Below, one piece after another: positions 1 through 12,800 of a stretch of DNA of 64,000 bases (positions within the stretch are counted from its first letter, which is position 1; each line of letters starts with the position of its first letter). Under the pieces are notes generated by a model, which saw only the letters and a program-made list of their open reading frames with translations, was not told the DNA's origin and did no database searches. Source of the stretch: Cenococcum geophilum 1.58 (Eukaryota > Ascomycota > Dothideomycetes > Gloniales > Gloniaceae); the NCBI GenBank assembly GCA_001692895.1, contig KV748177.1:5556130-5620129 (forward strand). Direction: 5' to 3'. The translations under genes were made by a program, and so were the position numbers.

Positions 1-2665
1 CTAGTAATAGTAGCTTAACCCATACCTATAATAAACCTAGTACTTACTACAAAATCTAAAAAGCTCCTTAACCCTCTAATATTTAATAGAAATTAAAATA
101 ACCTACGTCCCTTTATAACTAAGCTCTATCTTAAACTTTTAATAAACTATAACCAATACCCTACTAAAGTTAGCAAGATTAGCTATGGAATGTCTTGTTT
201 AAGTAAAGACGCTATATAAACTATAGACCCATTCTTCTATAATGGCACCTTTATTAATTTTAAAATTTTTATCTCTCTACTAGAATAAATGTATAATAAT
301 GCTAGCCGCGAATACACAGCTATTACTAAACTTAAAAACCTACAATAACGGAACCGAGACTTTACCAGCTTCTTTTTAGAATTTTTAGGCCTTCTTAGTA
401 AACTAGATTGGAATAAAGCCGCTAGAGTTACTGCCCTCCGTTAAGCTATTTTGGATAAAATTAGAGTATAGTTAGTAGGTAGAGAACTGCTAAAGGACTT
501 ACCTAAATTTACTATAATATGTTAACGAATTAATAAGGACCTTTAATATAATAAATAGACTTATTCCCTGAAGCTAACTACACCTTACGTTTAAAACTCT
601 ATAAAACTAATTTATACCCTAAAGCGCGATCCATTTCCAAGATCTAAAAGCCCTATATATAACCCTATAGACCTTAATGCTACCCAATCCTATATATTCT
701 TAGGAACTAATAAACAAAGAATATAAGCTGCAAATAGAGAATGTTTTGGATATAGAAAAAAGGGATATATTTAAAGGGATTGCCAAACTTACCCTTTTAA
801 AAAAGTCCGCCGTAGCTCCTCTCGGTCCTTAAGTCGCGCTTATTCTATAATTCGTACTTATTTTATAAATTATACTTAGTTGTTATAAAGCGTCTTATCT
901 TTAGTTAATTCGGAAAATGAATTATCTTAAGGCTAAGTCGCGCTTTAGGATAAGAAGTGGAAGAGTATAAGTGTCTAGGCTCTTTTAGCGCTAATATATA
1001 ATATAACTCCCTTAATATACTTAGCGAAATTTAAATACTTAGAAAATGGAAGAAAGTATAAATCCTTATAGACAGCGGAGCTATTAGTATAGGCTTTATT
1101 AATACAAACTACGCGAAAACTTAACGCTTAAAATTAAAGAAACTTAATAAGCCCTAAGGCCTATAAGGCTTTAATGGTAAGCCTTTAATATACGGTAACT
1201 AATATACTACGCTCTTATAAAGATGCGAATAGGCAAACACCTTAAATATATTTCCCTATTTATAACACCCTTAAAACATTATAAGGTAATACTTAGATAT
1301 GGATAGCTAAAACGACACAACCCTTTAATTAGCTGGGTTAAAGAAACACTAAAATTCCGTATAACCTACTGCCGAAGTTATTACTTAAAATACCACTTGC
1401 CCTACGAACATGTATATAACTATTTAAATTTAATATAATATAAATTACCCTTACTATAAACCTTAAACTAATATAATAAAGTTATAACTGCTAATTATGG
1501 GAAAGAATGCGAAGATAATATATTAAAACCTCTTAAAATTCATATAATATAAGCCGCACCCTTTTATTTGTTAGCAAGAAAACAAAACTATAAGATCTTT
1601 ACTATAATACTAGAAGATATTAAGAAGGCGTTAGAACCGAAGCAATATATTAACCCCCGACCTCTTATACCTAAAGAATATTACGATCTAATTAATATAT
1701 TTAAGAAACAATTTGCAGACTAACTACCCCTATATTAAGATAAGTACAATTTTAAGATAGAACTTAAACCTAGTATAACGCTAAAGTTTAGCCCGTTATA
1801 CGGTATATCGCGAGAAGAGCTACTTATAATACAATAATACCTTAAAGAGCACCTAAAGAAAGGATTTATTCGCCCTAGTTAATTACTATTCGCCTTACCT
1901 ATACTATTCGTTAAGAAACCTAAAAGAGGCTTAAGATTCTATGTCGATTATTAAGCCCTAAATACGATTATAATTTAAAACCAATATCCGATTCCTCTAC
2001 TTTAAGAAACGCTTAACCGTTTAGCGAAAGCACGATACTTTATAAAGCTTAATATAGTCGCTACCTTTAATTAAATCCGTGTTCGCGAAGGAGATAAGAA
2101 GTATATAACTTTCTATATACAATGGGGACTTTTTAAATACCTAGTAATGCCGTTTGGCGTAAAGAACGGTCCTAGTACGTTTTAGTAATACGTTAACAAT
2201 ACGCTTCGCGAATTCCTTAATATATTTGTTACCGCGTATATTAATAATATTTTAATCTATTCGTCTTCGCTTTTTAAGTATTATAAGTACGTTTAAATGG
2301 TCCTTAAACGCCTGCGAGACGCGGGCTTATAATGCGATATTAAGAAATACAAGTTCTATACGTCCGAAGTTACGTACTTAGGCCTAATTATATCCCGTGA
2401 CGGAATTAAAATAGACCCTAAGAAAATTGCTGTAATTATAAACTAGGAAAGTCCTAGTAGTATATAAGACATCTAAGGATTTCTAGAATTTACAAATTTC
2501 TACTATTGATTTATTGATCACTTTTTAAAAATTATTTAGCTATTAGTAAACTTAATAAGGAAAAATATAAGATTTAAATAGACTACTAAATGCGAACAAG
2601 CTTTTAATAACCTAAAATATCGTTTTATAACTACTTTAATCCTCGCCTACTTTAATCTAGACCTT

Positions 2666-4214
2666 TTTTTTTTTTTTTTTTTTTTTTATATCTAATTGTA
2701 TTATACTACGTACAATACTGCGTATGCAGCCTCTAGGCTATAGCGCTATAGTTCTATATACATAAATCCTTCCTAGGCAGCTTAATATATACTAGTAACT
2801 AAGTAGATACTCTAGTCCGTTTTAAATGCTAGGGGAGTTTTATCCTGGTATTTTGCTCTTTAATATTTAGTTTGCATTAAGGAAATAAAGAAATCCTAGC
2901 TCTTTTATCTATTTCTACTATATTCTACCGTTCCTAGAGTAGAAAAAGCGCTCTAAAAGATAGATTTAATAACATTTGCATATAAAAACAAAGGGCTCTA
3001 TATAGTTTGCTAGCTTAGAGACAACNACCAGTTATTCCTATATAACTTTTTTTGGTAATATAACNTATTCTTCTCCTTNCTTAAGAATAGGTAGGGAATT
3101 AGTAATTAATAGCTACTCTCCCTAAAAGTAGGCTACTAATAGTATTTTAGAAGGGCGAACCTTGCTATATAAACCCACCCTAGTAGGAAATTTTTTTATA
3201 AGGTTGTCTGTATAGGGTATAAATACCAATTCCCCTATACACCTTATATTTTATGTGCTAATAGTAATATAGGCTAGCCCTCTTCCCCTATTCCCTACTA
3301 TAGCTACCCTAGCAGTGTATTGTCTATAATGCGCCTATGGTATACCTACGGTACGCCTTTAGTCCTCTATAGTTTGATTGCCTATAGCGCGATAGCCGTA
3401 GACTGGTTATAGTAGAGGTTGTCTATAGTATAATGGCTATAGACTGGATATAGGAGGTTGTCTGCTCTGTAGTAGATAGGTTATAGGAGAGGTTGTCTAC
3501 TCTACAGCAGACGGGTTATAGAGAAGAGGTCGTCTACTCTGCAGTAGACGGGTTATGGAAGAGGTTGTCTACTCTATAGTAGATGGGTTATAGAAGAGGT
3601 TGTCTGCTCTGCAGTAGACAGGTTATGGAGGAGGTCGTCTGCTCTGCAGTAGACGGATTGTAGAAGAGGTTGTCTGCTCTGCAGCAGACGGGTTGTAGAG
3701 GAGGTTGTCTGCTCTACAGTAGATAGGTTATAGTGAAATTGTTGGTTGTGGTGGCTGGTTGTCTGCTCTATGGTAGATGGGTTAAGGAGGAGGTCGTCTG
3801 CTCTGTAGCAGACAGGTTGTAGTGGAATCGTTGGTTGTAGTGGCTGGTCGTCTGCTCTATGGTAGACGGGTTGAGGAGGAGGTTGTCCGCTCTGTGGCAG
3901 ACGGGTTGTAGAGGAGGTCGTCCGCTCTGTGGCAGACGGGTTGAGGAGGTTGTCCGCTCTGTGGTAGACGGGTTGAGGAGGTCGTCCGCTCTGTGGTAGA
4001 CGGGTTGAGGAGGTCGTCCGCTCTGTGGCAGACGGGTTGAGGAGGTCGTCCGCTCTGTGGCAGACGGGTTGAGGAGGTCGTCCGCTCTGTGGTAGACTGG
4101 TGGTGGTGGCTAGCGTTGTGATGACGCGTCCTTAGGGGGTATATAACCAGCGGCGCCCCTGCGACGACGGCGGAGGAGCAAAGGGAGGCGACGGACGGAG
4201 GTCGAAAGGGAGGC
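2666..4214 (-). mobile_element. Non-autonomous non-LTR (LINE/SINE-like) retroposon inserted in gypsy A
   Basis: The insert is flanked by a 12-bp direct repeat, AATCTAGACCTT, at 2654-2665 and 4215-4226, and starts on the plus strand with about 20 T. This is a poly(A) tail read from the minus strand and the mark of target-primed reverse transcription. Its tail region (2690-2800) reappears in opposite orientation, with a poly(A) tail and its own target duplication, at 16807-16946, so this is a real family. It is about 1.55 kb and I see no reverse transcriptase, so it probably moves with help from another LINE. The 5' half is dominated by a 32-bp minisatellite and is much less RIP-damaged than its host. 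A minus-strand open frame at 3857-4234 crosses the 5' junction and is repeat-driven. Three N positions lie in the AT-rich half. Confidence 0.85.
3399..4110 (-). repeat. 32-bp minisatellite inside the non-LTR retroposon
   Basis: About twenty diverged copies of a 32-bp unit. Minus-strand consensus elements are CACAGAGCGGACGACC and CTCAACCCGTCTG. Copies near 4100 are nearly identical and GC-rich, while copies towards 3400 are more diverged and AT-shifted. Longer spacer units with GTTGTAGTGG interrupt the array near 3730-3870. On the minus strand the array keeps a frame open that encodes a Ser/Thr/Arg-rich repeat, which follows from the unit and is not evidence of a protein. Confidence 0.85.
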
Positions 4215-6637
4215 AATCTAGACCTTAAATGCATTATTAAATTAGACTTATCTAACTATACACTAGGAGGAGTATTATCGCAGTATAATAAGAACGGCGA
4301 GCTGCGCCTAGTAGCTTTTCTCTCCCGGAAACTTACCTCTACTAAATTAAACTATAAGATATATAATAAGGAACTGCTTGCAATTATTAGATGCTTTAAA
4401 TAATAGCACCCAGAACTTAAAGGATTGTTATTTTTAATACGTGTATTAACGGACTATATAAACCTATAGTACTTTATAACTATAAAGTAATTAATGTAAC
4501 GCTAAATTCGTTAGGCTAAATACCTTTTATAATTCGACTTTAAGATTACGTATTAACCTAGCAAACTTAATTAAAAGTCTAACTTATTAACATAATAATT
4601 ATAGGACTTACCTATAAACGCCTTTAACGAACGGATTATAAATTAATTACAAATTCTACTGCCCCCTAAACGCTTTAAGAAACTACGCCCTATATTCTTA
4701 AACGCGGAGCTTAATAGAAATAAATTAGAAATTAATAAGTAGGATATAAAAATCAATAAATTAATAGAGCATAAATATAAGAATAACCCCTAGATAGCAA
4801 ATATAATAAAAGCAACCTAAACAGGGAAACGGCAATATAAGGATATTACACCCGCTAAATGCGAAATCCGTAACAACCGGTTGTACTATTAACAGAAGAT
4901 AGCAGTCTTAAACCCCGAACCCTTACGATCTAAGATACCCAAACCTATATACAATTCCCTAGTAGTAGGGTATTCTAGCTATATAAAGACCCATAAGATT
5001 ATCTAATGAGCATACTACTGGCCTATAATGCACGACTATATATAAAAATACGTTTAAGTATGTAGAATGTGCGTACGTGGAAAGACCTCTTATATAAAGA
5101 AGTAAGGAGTACTTTAACTATTGCCAATTCTAATATAAAGATGGCGAGATATCTTAATTAACTTTGTGGTTAACCTACCTAACAATAATGGGTTTATAAA
5201 TGTTATAGTAGTTATTAACCGTCTTACGAAAATGCGATATATGATTCCTATAGACTCAATTAATGCAATATTAGTAGCCGAATGTTTTATTAAGCACGTT
5301 TTTAAGCTACACGGACTTTCTAATTTAATAATATCCGATTACGGAAGCTAGTTTGTTTTAGACTTTTAGCAAGCCCTATATAAACGATCAAGTATACAAA
5401 CACGACTCTTAACTACATTTTATCTGGAGATAAATAGTTAAACTAAAATTGCGAACGCGATTATGGAACAATACCTATAAATATACTGCTTCTACCTATA
5501 AGATGACTGGGAAAAATAGCTACTATTAGCTGAGTTTACTGCGAATAATACAAGAAATGAATTAATAGGCGTAACGCCGTTTTACGTAACTTACGAATAA
5601 GACCCTTAACTTAGATTTAAACTATAACCCAAAATTAATACAACAGGACCTATAATTAAGAGAATTTAACTAATTAACGCGTATAACTTCGCTAATTAAA
5701 TAAAGCAGTTAATAAAACTATTATAAAGTAAATTAGCGTACGCTTAAATAGTATAGGAATAGTATATAAACAAAGGACAAGCTCCCGCGTGGGACTTTAA
5801 GGAAGGTAATATAGTTTACCTAAATATATAAAACTTAAAGACTTAACGACCTTTAAAGAAGCTAGACTAGAAGTTTGCGGGCCTATACTAAGTTAAGAAA
5901 AAACTAAGCCCGTACGCTTATAAACTTAAACTATTAACTAAGATAAAAATATATCTAACGTTTTACGTAAACTTGCTGCAACCCTTAAAGGGTAAACCTA
6001 TAACTTACGAAGTACCACCGCCACCTCCTATAATTGTTAACAACGGCAACGGTTTTTACTTTATTAACTCGATTAATAATATATAATAGAAGATATAATC
6101 TAAATAATTTAAACTTTTTATTAAATAGGAAGGATATAAAATATAAACTTAGGAAACCTATAACCAGATTAAGACCAATACGCCTTCCTTAGTAAAAGAA
6201 TTCTATAAGGACCATCTTTTACGGCCTACTCCGGCTAGATAGATATAATATAAAAGTAAACGATTGCCACCTAATATAAATATATAAAATATAATAGCAG
6301 GAAGCTTAAAATTAAAAAAGACTTAAAATACGTTATAACGTTTATAATATAATTACGTAATACGCAAGATATTAAGGAACTTTAACTAACGGTCGAAGTT
6401 GTCTAATTAGTTAGATCCACCTTGCCAAGACCTACTATAAAAATGTTAGTTTTGCTTACTGCCTTAACCGAGCCAATAGTGATTTTCTATCCCGGGGATA
6501 GAAAATCCTAATTGGTCTATTTAACGATAGAATTGGCAAAACCCTATACCGCTACCTAACGCGAAAATATAACACGTAATAAGTTATAAGTCTTAACTAA
6601 AATTAAATTCTTTGGACCTTCGGCTAAAAGGGGGTAC

Positions 6638-6940
6638 TATAACGGGACTAGCCCAGTTATAGTAGGAATGTCTTAGTAAAACACTTAACAGATAAATTCC
6701 GACGCTTTAACCAAAATCTGCCAGATTAATCGAATTACTAAAGTCCGTCGATAACCGCGTGTATATATGCGCACGCATCGACCACCAAGCCCCTAACTGT
6801 TTAATTATATAATTCTCTTGTTATTCCTTTCTCTTCTTTACGTAACGTCTTGTTCTTAGCGAGAGCTATATACCCTTAGATTTAGATAGAATTTATATCG
6901 TTCCTTCAAATCTTCCCCAAAGTCTCTCCGCGCCCTTACA
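6638..6940 (+). repeat. 3' LTR of gypsy A
   Basis: 303 bp, following a purine-rich tract. It begins TATAACGGGACTAG and ends CGCGCCCTTACA, and it matches the 342-bp 5' LTR of A2 at 57409-57750 apart from RIP-type transitions and a shortened CT-rich middle. The 5-bp duplication would be GCTCC at 6941-6945, but its partner lies outside the window. Confidence 0.88.
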
Positions 6941-7257
6941 GCTCCTTTTTAGAAAGAAGAGTAGATAAGCTTTAAATAATATTAGCGACTTAGTTAATTA
7001 AGGCACAAGCATAGCAAAAGGGTCGCGTAAGCCTATATAATTAGATTGTTTATAAACGAGGATCTAAAGCTAGAGAAAGGAAAGGAGATAAAGGGTAGTA
7101 CCGCTTAATGTTATATATAATCCTTTAATTACGTAATGGCAATTGTCTAAAACTATATAAAACTGTCTGCGACTATCCGCTATAATCTACTAATATCTAT
7201 TAGCTATAATCCACTAGTTTCTACTAATATCCATTAGTTTCCACTAGCGCTGTAATA
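6941..7257 (-). mobile_element. Gypsy G-prime, 5' LTR and adjoining leader only
   Basis: Positions 6980-7257 match the LTR of G (9416-9642 plus 15807-15830), sharing the start TATTAGCGACTTAG and a CTGTAAYA end. Positions 6941-6979 match the leader and primer-binding region beside G's LTR. The rest of this minus-strand element would therefore lie left of gypsy A, outside the window, meaning A inserted just inside G-prime. The boundary with G at 7257/7258 is inferred. Confidence 0.65.
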
Positions 7258-7764
7258 GTAGCGGAGTATATATAGTAAACTTAGTTATCTAAAATATTTT
7301 TAGTATTATTATTTTTAAGAGAGTATTAAGCTATATTATGGGACTAACACGCATTATTATAATTTGGCTTATAAGCGTATATATACTACCTTACCTCCTA
7401 TATAGATCTTTACGCGATATTAATTATATACTTTTACCTCGTACCTTAATAGTTAGCTTATACTATAATAAGCTATAGCTTACAGCACTATTAATATTAA
7501 GGTAGTGTTTAGCCGCAGATTATAGCATTATTATTGGCGGTGTAGTATATAGCCGCAAAATGTAACTAAATACGGCTAAATGCTAAAATTGTTTAAATTA
7601 GTATAAACCTAACTTAAGATGCTAGTAAATTTTTTTATAATACAAAGCCTTAGCAAGATTTTTTATAGGGGTAGTAATTTTAATATTTATTAATAAAGTA
7701 TATATAAAATATATAATTTATATAATTTATACCTTTATATATGCTTAGTAATCTTATAGTTAGC

Positions 7765-7872
7765 ACTTAGTAGCTAAATGCTAAGACTTAATTATAAATG
7801 CTGTATTTAGCAGCTAAATGCTAATATTTAGTTATAAATACCGCAATTGGCTGCTAAATGCTAGAAAATGCT
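7765..7872. repeat. Short AT-rich tandem array, about 41-bp period
   Basis: Two and a half copies of a unit built around AGCAGCTAAATGCTAA followed by TTATAAATGC. Related but inverted or dispersed pieces with GCCGCA and GGCTAAATGCTAA occur at 7505-7590. It lies in the pol-less part of G, and the function is unknown. Confidence 0.6.
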
Positions 7873-9642
7873 AAAATAGTTCTTCTAAAGGCGTATTTAA
7901 AAAGTTAGCTAGTTTTATAACGCACTTTATATTAATTAAAGTAAAGGTATTTACTTTTAAGTTAGCTAAAGCAGAGGTTAAAACTTAATATTTATTGCGG
8001 AATAAAGTATAAGAGATACTGCAGCTTTTTTTACTAATTAGTTAACCTAGATTAATATATAATATATTAATTCCTTTTAACCCTAGGGAGGAGTCTTCCC
8101 CTAGGGTTCCTCTTTTTTTAACTTTATACTATTTTTCTAAATTAATAGGACCTTGTTTGTTTTTACCTTTATTAAATAGTTCCTTATAGGGTAGCTAGGT
8201 TAACTATATAAGAAGTAAGCTTTTTAATTACTAAGGGCCTATATATAGGGGTCGCTATATATAGGCTAGGTATACACTAGACCTAGAGTAGGGGTAGCTA
8301 CACGGCTAGCTACTAGGTTAACTATAGGCTAAGTAGCCGGTGCTATAGGGGTTACTAATTATGCTAGGGCACTATAGGCTGTTTTTGTAGTACTTATGGC
8401 CTGGTTTATATGGTTTTTAGTTTTTAGCTAATTAGCGCGTGCCTTAATTTAATAGAGGCCTTAGTTAATAGCTAGGTAATAGTCCATAAGTTCTTTTAAC
8501 GTCTATACTATAGTATAAGCTAGTAATACGGCCCGCTATAGGTCTAGGGTAAGCTTATTAAAGAGGTCTAGTAGTAGGTCTTTCTAGGGAATCTAGGCCT
8601 ATCGGCTAGGTATAGAAAATAGGTCTAAAAGGCTAAAAAGGTCTCCGCTGTTTTTATATTTAGGCTTTTATAGCTAAGGCGGGCGTTTTATACTTTAAAG
8701 GGGTCTTTATAAATAAAAGATAAGTATTTAATTATTTTCTCTTTAGAGATAAAGGGGTCTGTTAAGTCTTTAGTATATTATAGGCGTAAATATATTTAGG
8801 CGTCTCTACTAGTACAGCTAAAGATATAGGCTATTTTAGCTTGGGGGGTAGGAAAGTGGTTAGTATTAACTTTAAGCTTATTCCGTAATTAAAGCTTCTA
8901 GTTATTAAATATTAGGTTTATTTTATCCGTAAGTAATAAGGAATCCGCGACCTTTATTAACCGCTTTAGTACTATATAGGCCCTAATAGATCTACTAAGG
9001 CGCTAGGATAGGGCCTAAAGGACTATAGTAAGTTTTTGGTTATTTAATAATGACTTATTATTAGATATAGGGGTATCTCTAACCTTAAGTAGCTCTCGCA
9101 GTTATTTAATTTTAGTATTAGCTGCCGTAAGCTCCGCCTAGGGGGTTAAAACATTAATTCTTTCTTCGTCTAAGGTATTTAAGGGTCCTATAGCTACTTT
9201 ACCTACTACTATATTTTATTGCATAGTAGTAGGGGTATTAGGTAATTTTAGGTAATTTCTTTAGGGGTTTTAGTCTATGTATATCTTATAAGTCCTTTCT
9301 TTAGGGTTCTATTCTTTTCCTTAGGGTCTTATTCTATATTCTTGTCCTATTTATAATCTTATAGATATATTTAAGTTCCTTCTTAGGAAGAGAGAGTAGA
9401 ATGAGCTTTAGATAATATTAGCGACTTAGTTAATTAAGATATAAGTATAGTAAGAGAGACGCGCAAGCCTATATAATTAGATTGTTTATAAACGAGAATC
9501 TAAAGCTAGGGAAAGAAAAGGAGAAGAAGAGTAGCGCCGCTCGATATTATATAAGATCTTCGCGTCACGTAACCGCAATATGTGGCAATCTATAGTAACT
9601 TGCCGGTGCGAAGATCTGCTAAGTTCTGCTAACTAAGTTCTA

Positions 9643-9854
9643 TATTACAGCTTATATAAATGCCTCTAAACCAAAGCTTATAGAATGCTATATTATAAAA
9701 ATACTAAGCTAAGGAAAAGGGAAAAAGGGGTCGCTAGGACCGATATAAATAAATATATAGGGTAAGCCGCTAAGGCGCTAGCTCTAGGTAAGCTAATTAC
9801 AGGTCGGCAGAATATAGTAGAATTTGGTAGGTAATATGCGATAGCGCCGTTATA
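9643..9854 (-). repeat. 3' LTR of H
   Basis: 212 bp, pairing with 15590-15801. On the plus strand it runs from TATTACAGC to GCGCCGTTATA. The polypurine tract lies immediately to its right, as expected for a minus-strand 3' LTR. Confidence 0.9.
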
Positions 9855-12800
9855 TTACCCCCCTCTTAAAAGAAAGCCTGCCCTTAAGCTTAGTTAGAAA
9901 TAGGGTAGCACTAGGCTTATAAATATAGGATTATAAAATATATAAGATAAGGAGATAAAGGGGATATAAGTGCGTTTGGACTAAGTATAAAAGGCAATTA
10001 TAAGCTAAGTAGAAGCACTAGGCTAGAAAGAATAGCCGTTAAAAGTCTTGGCATAGATCTAACTAATTAGACAACTTTAACCGGTAGTTAAAGTTTCTAG
10101 ATATCTAAAATTTTACGGTATTAGCAGAAAACGGTAGAATATAGCAGAATTTGGCAGACAGATATATTAGGGCTTTGGGGCGTTTTTATCCCTATATTCT
10201 TCCAGTTACTTATTATCTTTATTATACTAGTATTCTATCTATTTGTCTAGGTATATTAGGGTATTAGTTATAAAACTCTTTAAGCTTTTAGGGGCAGCCT
10301 ATAAAGTTCTACGTAGGGTACTAGGTTAGGTCTAGATCGTAGCCCTTCTATTAGATATAGTATTTTAGCATTCTCTATACTATCTTACAGGCTAGTATTT
10401 TATTAACTTCCTATTCATCGTCACCGTTTACTTAAACTAGTAGGGAAAGCTCGTTCTTTTATTTAGGCAATAGGTTATTTATAGCTTTCTGTAACTTATC
10501 TAGCAAAAAAATAGGATAAACCCTAATTAAATCTAGGAGCTTTACCTTATATAAGTTGCCTATCTTTTTAAGGACCTTATATAGTCCTGCTATCTAGTAG
10601 TCTAGCTTATAGCTAGGTTGTTTAGTCTTTTAATTCCTTATTATAACCTAGACTATATTACTAGGGGCAAAATTAGGCTCTTAACGGTATTTGTTTGTCT
10701 ACTATTCTATTAACCTCTAAGCTTTTTTTAGGTTCTTATAGGCTACTATCTAAGCTTCCTCTAAGCGTTTAGTATACTATTAGGCCTTAGTATAGGATAG
10801 CTTCTCTTATATAGTTTAGAGTTCTTCTAGCCTTTTTTAGTTAAAGCTTATATAGGGTAAGTATCCTATTTCTAACTAAATTAGGGCAAACCCTATAGAG
10901 TTATAGGGTAGGGTTGCTTGGGCGTAGTCTATTAAGAGTAGTAGTTTAGACTAGTTATTTTGGAAATAGTTAATAAAGGGCCCAAGCCTTTAGTCTAGGT
11001 ACTAGTTTATAATCTCTATCTAGCCGTCAATTTAGGGGTAGTAAGCTGTAAAAAGCTTTAGCTTAATACCTAAAATTTAGGTAAACTTATTCTAGAAGGC
11101 CGATATAAAATATAGCCTATAATTAGATATAATAGTATCTAATAGTCTATAGATTTAGTAAACGTAATGGATATATAACCGGGCTACCTTTTTAGTATTA
11201 ATATTCTTATAATAGGGAATTAAAAATAGGTATTTGCTAAAGCGGTTAACTATAACTATAACTATATTATATCTATTATGGTCCCTAAGTAGTTTATAAA
11301 AGTCTATAGAGATATGCTACTAAGGGCGCTCTAGTATTAGGAGTGGCTTAAGTAGTCCTAGGGTTTTATCCCGTGAGATTATAGCTCTCCTATAGTTTTT
11401 GCAGTTTTATATATATTAATTAATATCCGCAACTATTCTTAGCTAATAGTAGTAGCAGTTAATAATTTTACGAGTTTTATTTTTGCTAAGGTATGCTATA
11501 GAAACCTAGCAATAAGCTTCACAGATTAGTTTAGTTTATAAATTATTAACGTTAAGAACTATAAGCCGCTTCTAGTATAGGAGTAACCCTTCCTCTACTT
11601 TAAAATTAGGGTCTTCTTTCGCGGCTTAATCGCGTAGGGCCTTTAGGGCGTTAGCTATGTGGTTTACAGTTAAAAGGCGGTTAATTAGCCCTATTAGTTT
11701 GTCTAAGGTTTCCTCTATTAATGCTAGCTCGTTTAGCTAGAAGTCTAGCTCCTTAAGAATCTGCGGGTTAAGCTGTTTAGGATAGAAAAAGGCGCGCGTT
11801 TAATATTAGGTCTTTAGCTTATCCTAGGGTCCTATATCTTATTCTCTTTAGGTTAGGGTATTAGCCTTAAAGTTTTACTTTTACTTACTAAAACGATATA
11901 TAATTATAAAGAAGAATTAGGAGAGTATCTTAGCCTACTAGGCTTATTATCTAGTAAGCTGCTTTATAGTTATAAAGTACTNTAGGGCTTTATANTCTAT
12001 ATATATCTTAATCNNGGAGTTNNTACCNTTAAGCTCTGCNCGCTATTAGGANAGTAATTAAATAATAGCTAGCATTTCTTTATTATATACTTTATAGTTA
12101 TACTTAGCCAGGTCTTTTATTTTTATAAAAAAATGTAATAGGGTACTATTTACTATCTAGATATAACTATAATAGGACTCCCGCTATAACCCTATTAGAG
12201 GCATCCGTTTCTAGCATTAATTTAAGGTCTAGGTTATAATAATAAAGAATTAGGAAAGAGATAAGCCAATCCTTTATCTCTTTAAAGGCTTTTATATAGT
12301 TATTATTAAAGATAAAAGGCGTGTCCTTCCTAGTTAGTTATATAAGAGGTTTTATTATAATTCTGTAGTTACGGATAAACTAGTAATAGAAGTTACAAAA
12401 ACTAAGGAAGGATTAGATTCCTTTAACTATATAAAGGGGCTTCTAGTTACGGATTGCCTTTACCTTTTTAGGGTTAACCTTAATTTCTTTTATAGTTATA
12501 ATAAACCTAAGGTATTTTATACGTTTTACCCTAAACTCGCATTTCTTAATATTAACTTATAAGCCTGCGTTCCGTAGTCTCTTTAGGACCTTTTTAATAT
12601 AAACTTAATACTTAAGTTTATTATTTAAGTATATGAGAATGTTATCTAGGTATGCCGTATAGAATTCATCTAGGTAATTAAAAAGAACGTTATTTATATA
12701 CTTTTAGTACATAGCTAGTCCGTTTATTAGTTTAAAGGAAAGAATTTTATATTTATAGGAGCTATAATAGGTACAGAACATAGTTAAATCTTTAGATATA

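Larger units (their letters stand above)
1..6940 (+). mobile_element. Ty3/gypsy element A (chromovirus type), 5' end outside the window
   Basis: A RIP-degraded Ty3/gypsy fossil. Position 1 corresponds to about 58042 of the related copy A2, so roughly the first 630 bp (5' LTR and start of gag) lie outside the window. Recognisable parts in order are gag with a zinc-knuckle remnant (about 715-800), aspartic protease (about 1060-1150), reverse transcriptase (about 1870-2560), RNase H (about 4240-4640), integrase (about 4830-5640), a chromodomain-like tail (about 6050-6240), a polypurine tract ending near 6634 and the 3' LTR. RT before integrase is the gypsy order and the chromodomain suggests a chromovirus. 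The pol region is split by a non-LTR insert at 2666-4214. It is broken by dozens of changes and cannot be active. Family assignment is firm; domain edges are approximate. Confidence 0.9.

Noticed and set aside
3857-4234. Minus-strand 125-codon frame as a host protein
   Set aside because: It is produced by the 32-bp minisatellite and crosses the insertion junction into gypsy A.
5166-5351. 61-codon frame as a separate gene
   Set aside because: It is an open remnant of the integrase core of gypsy A.
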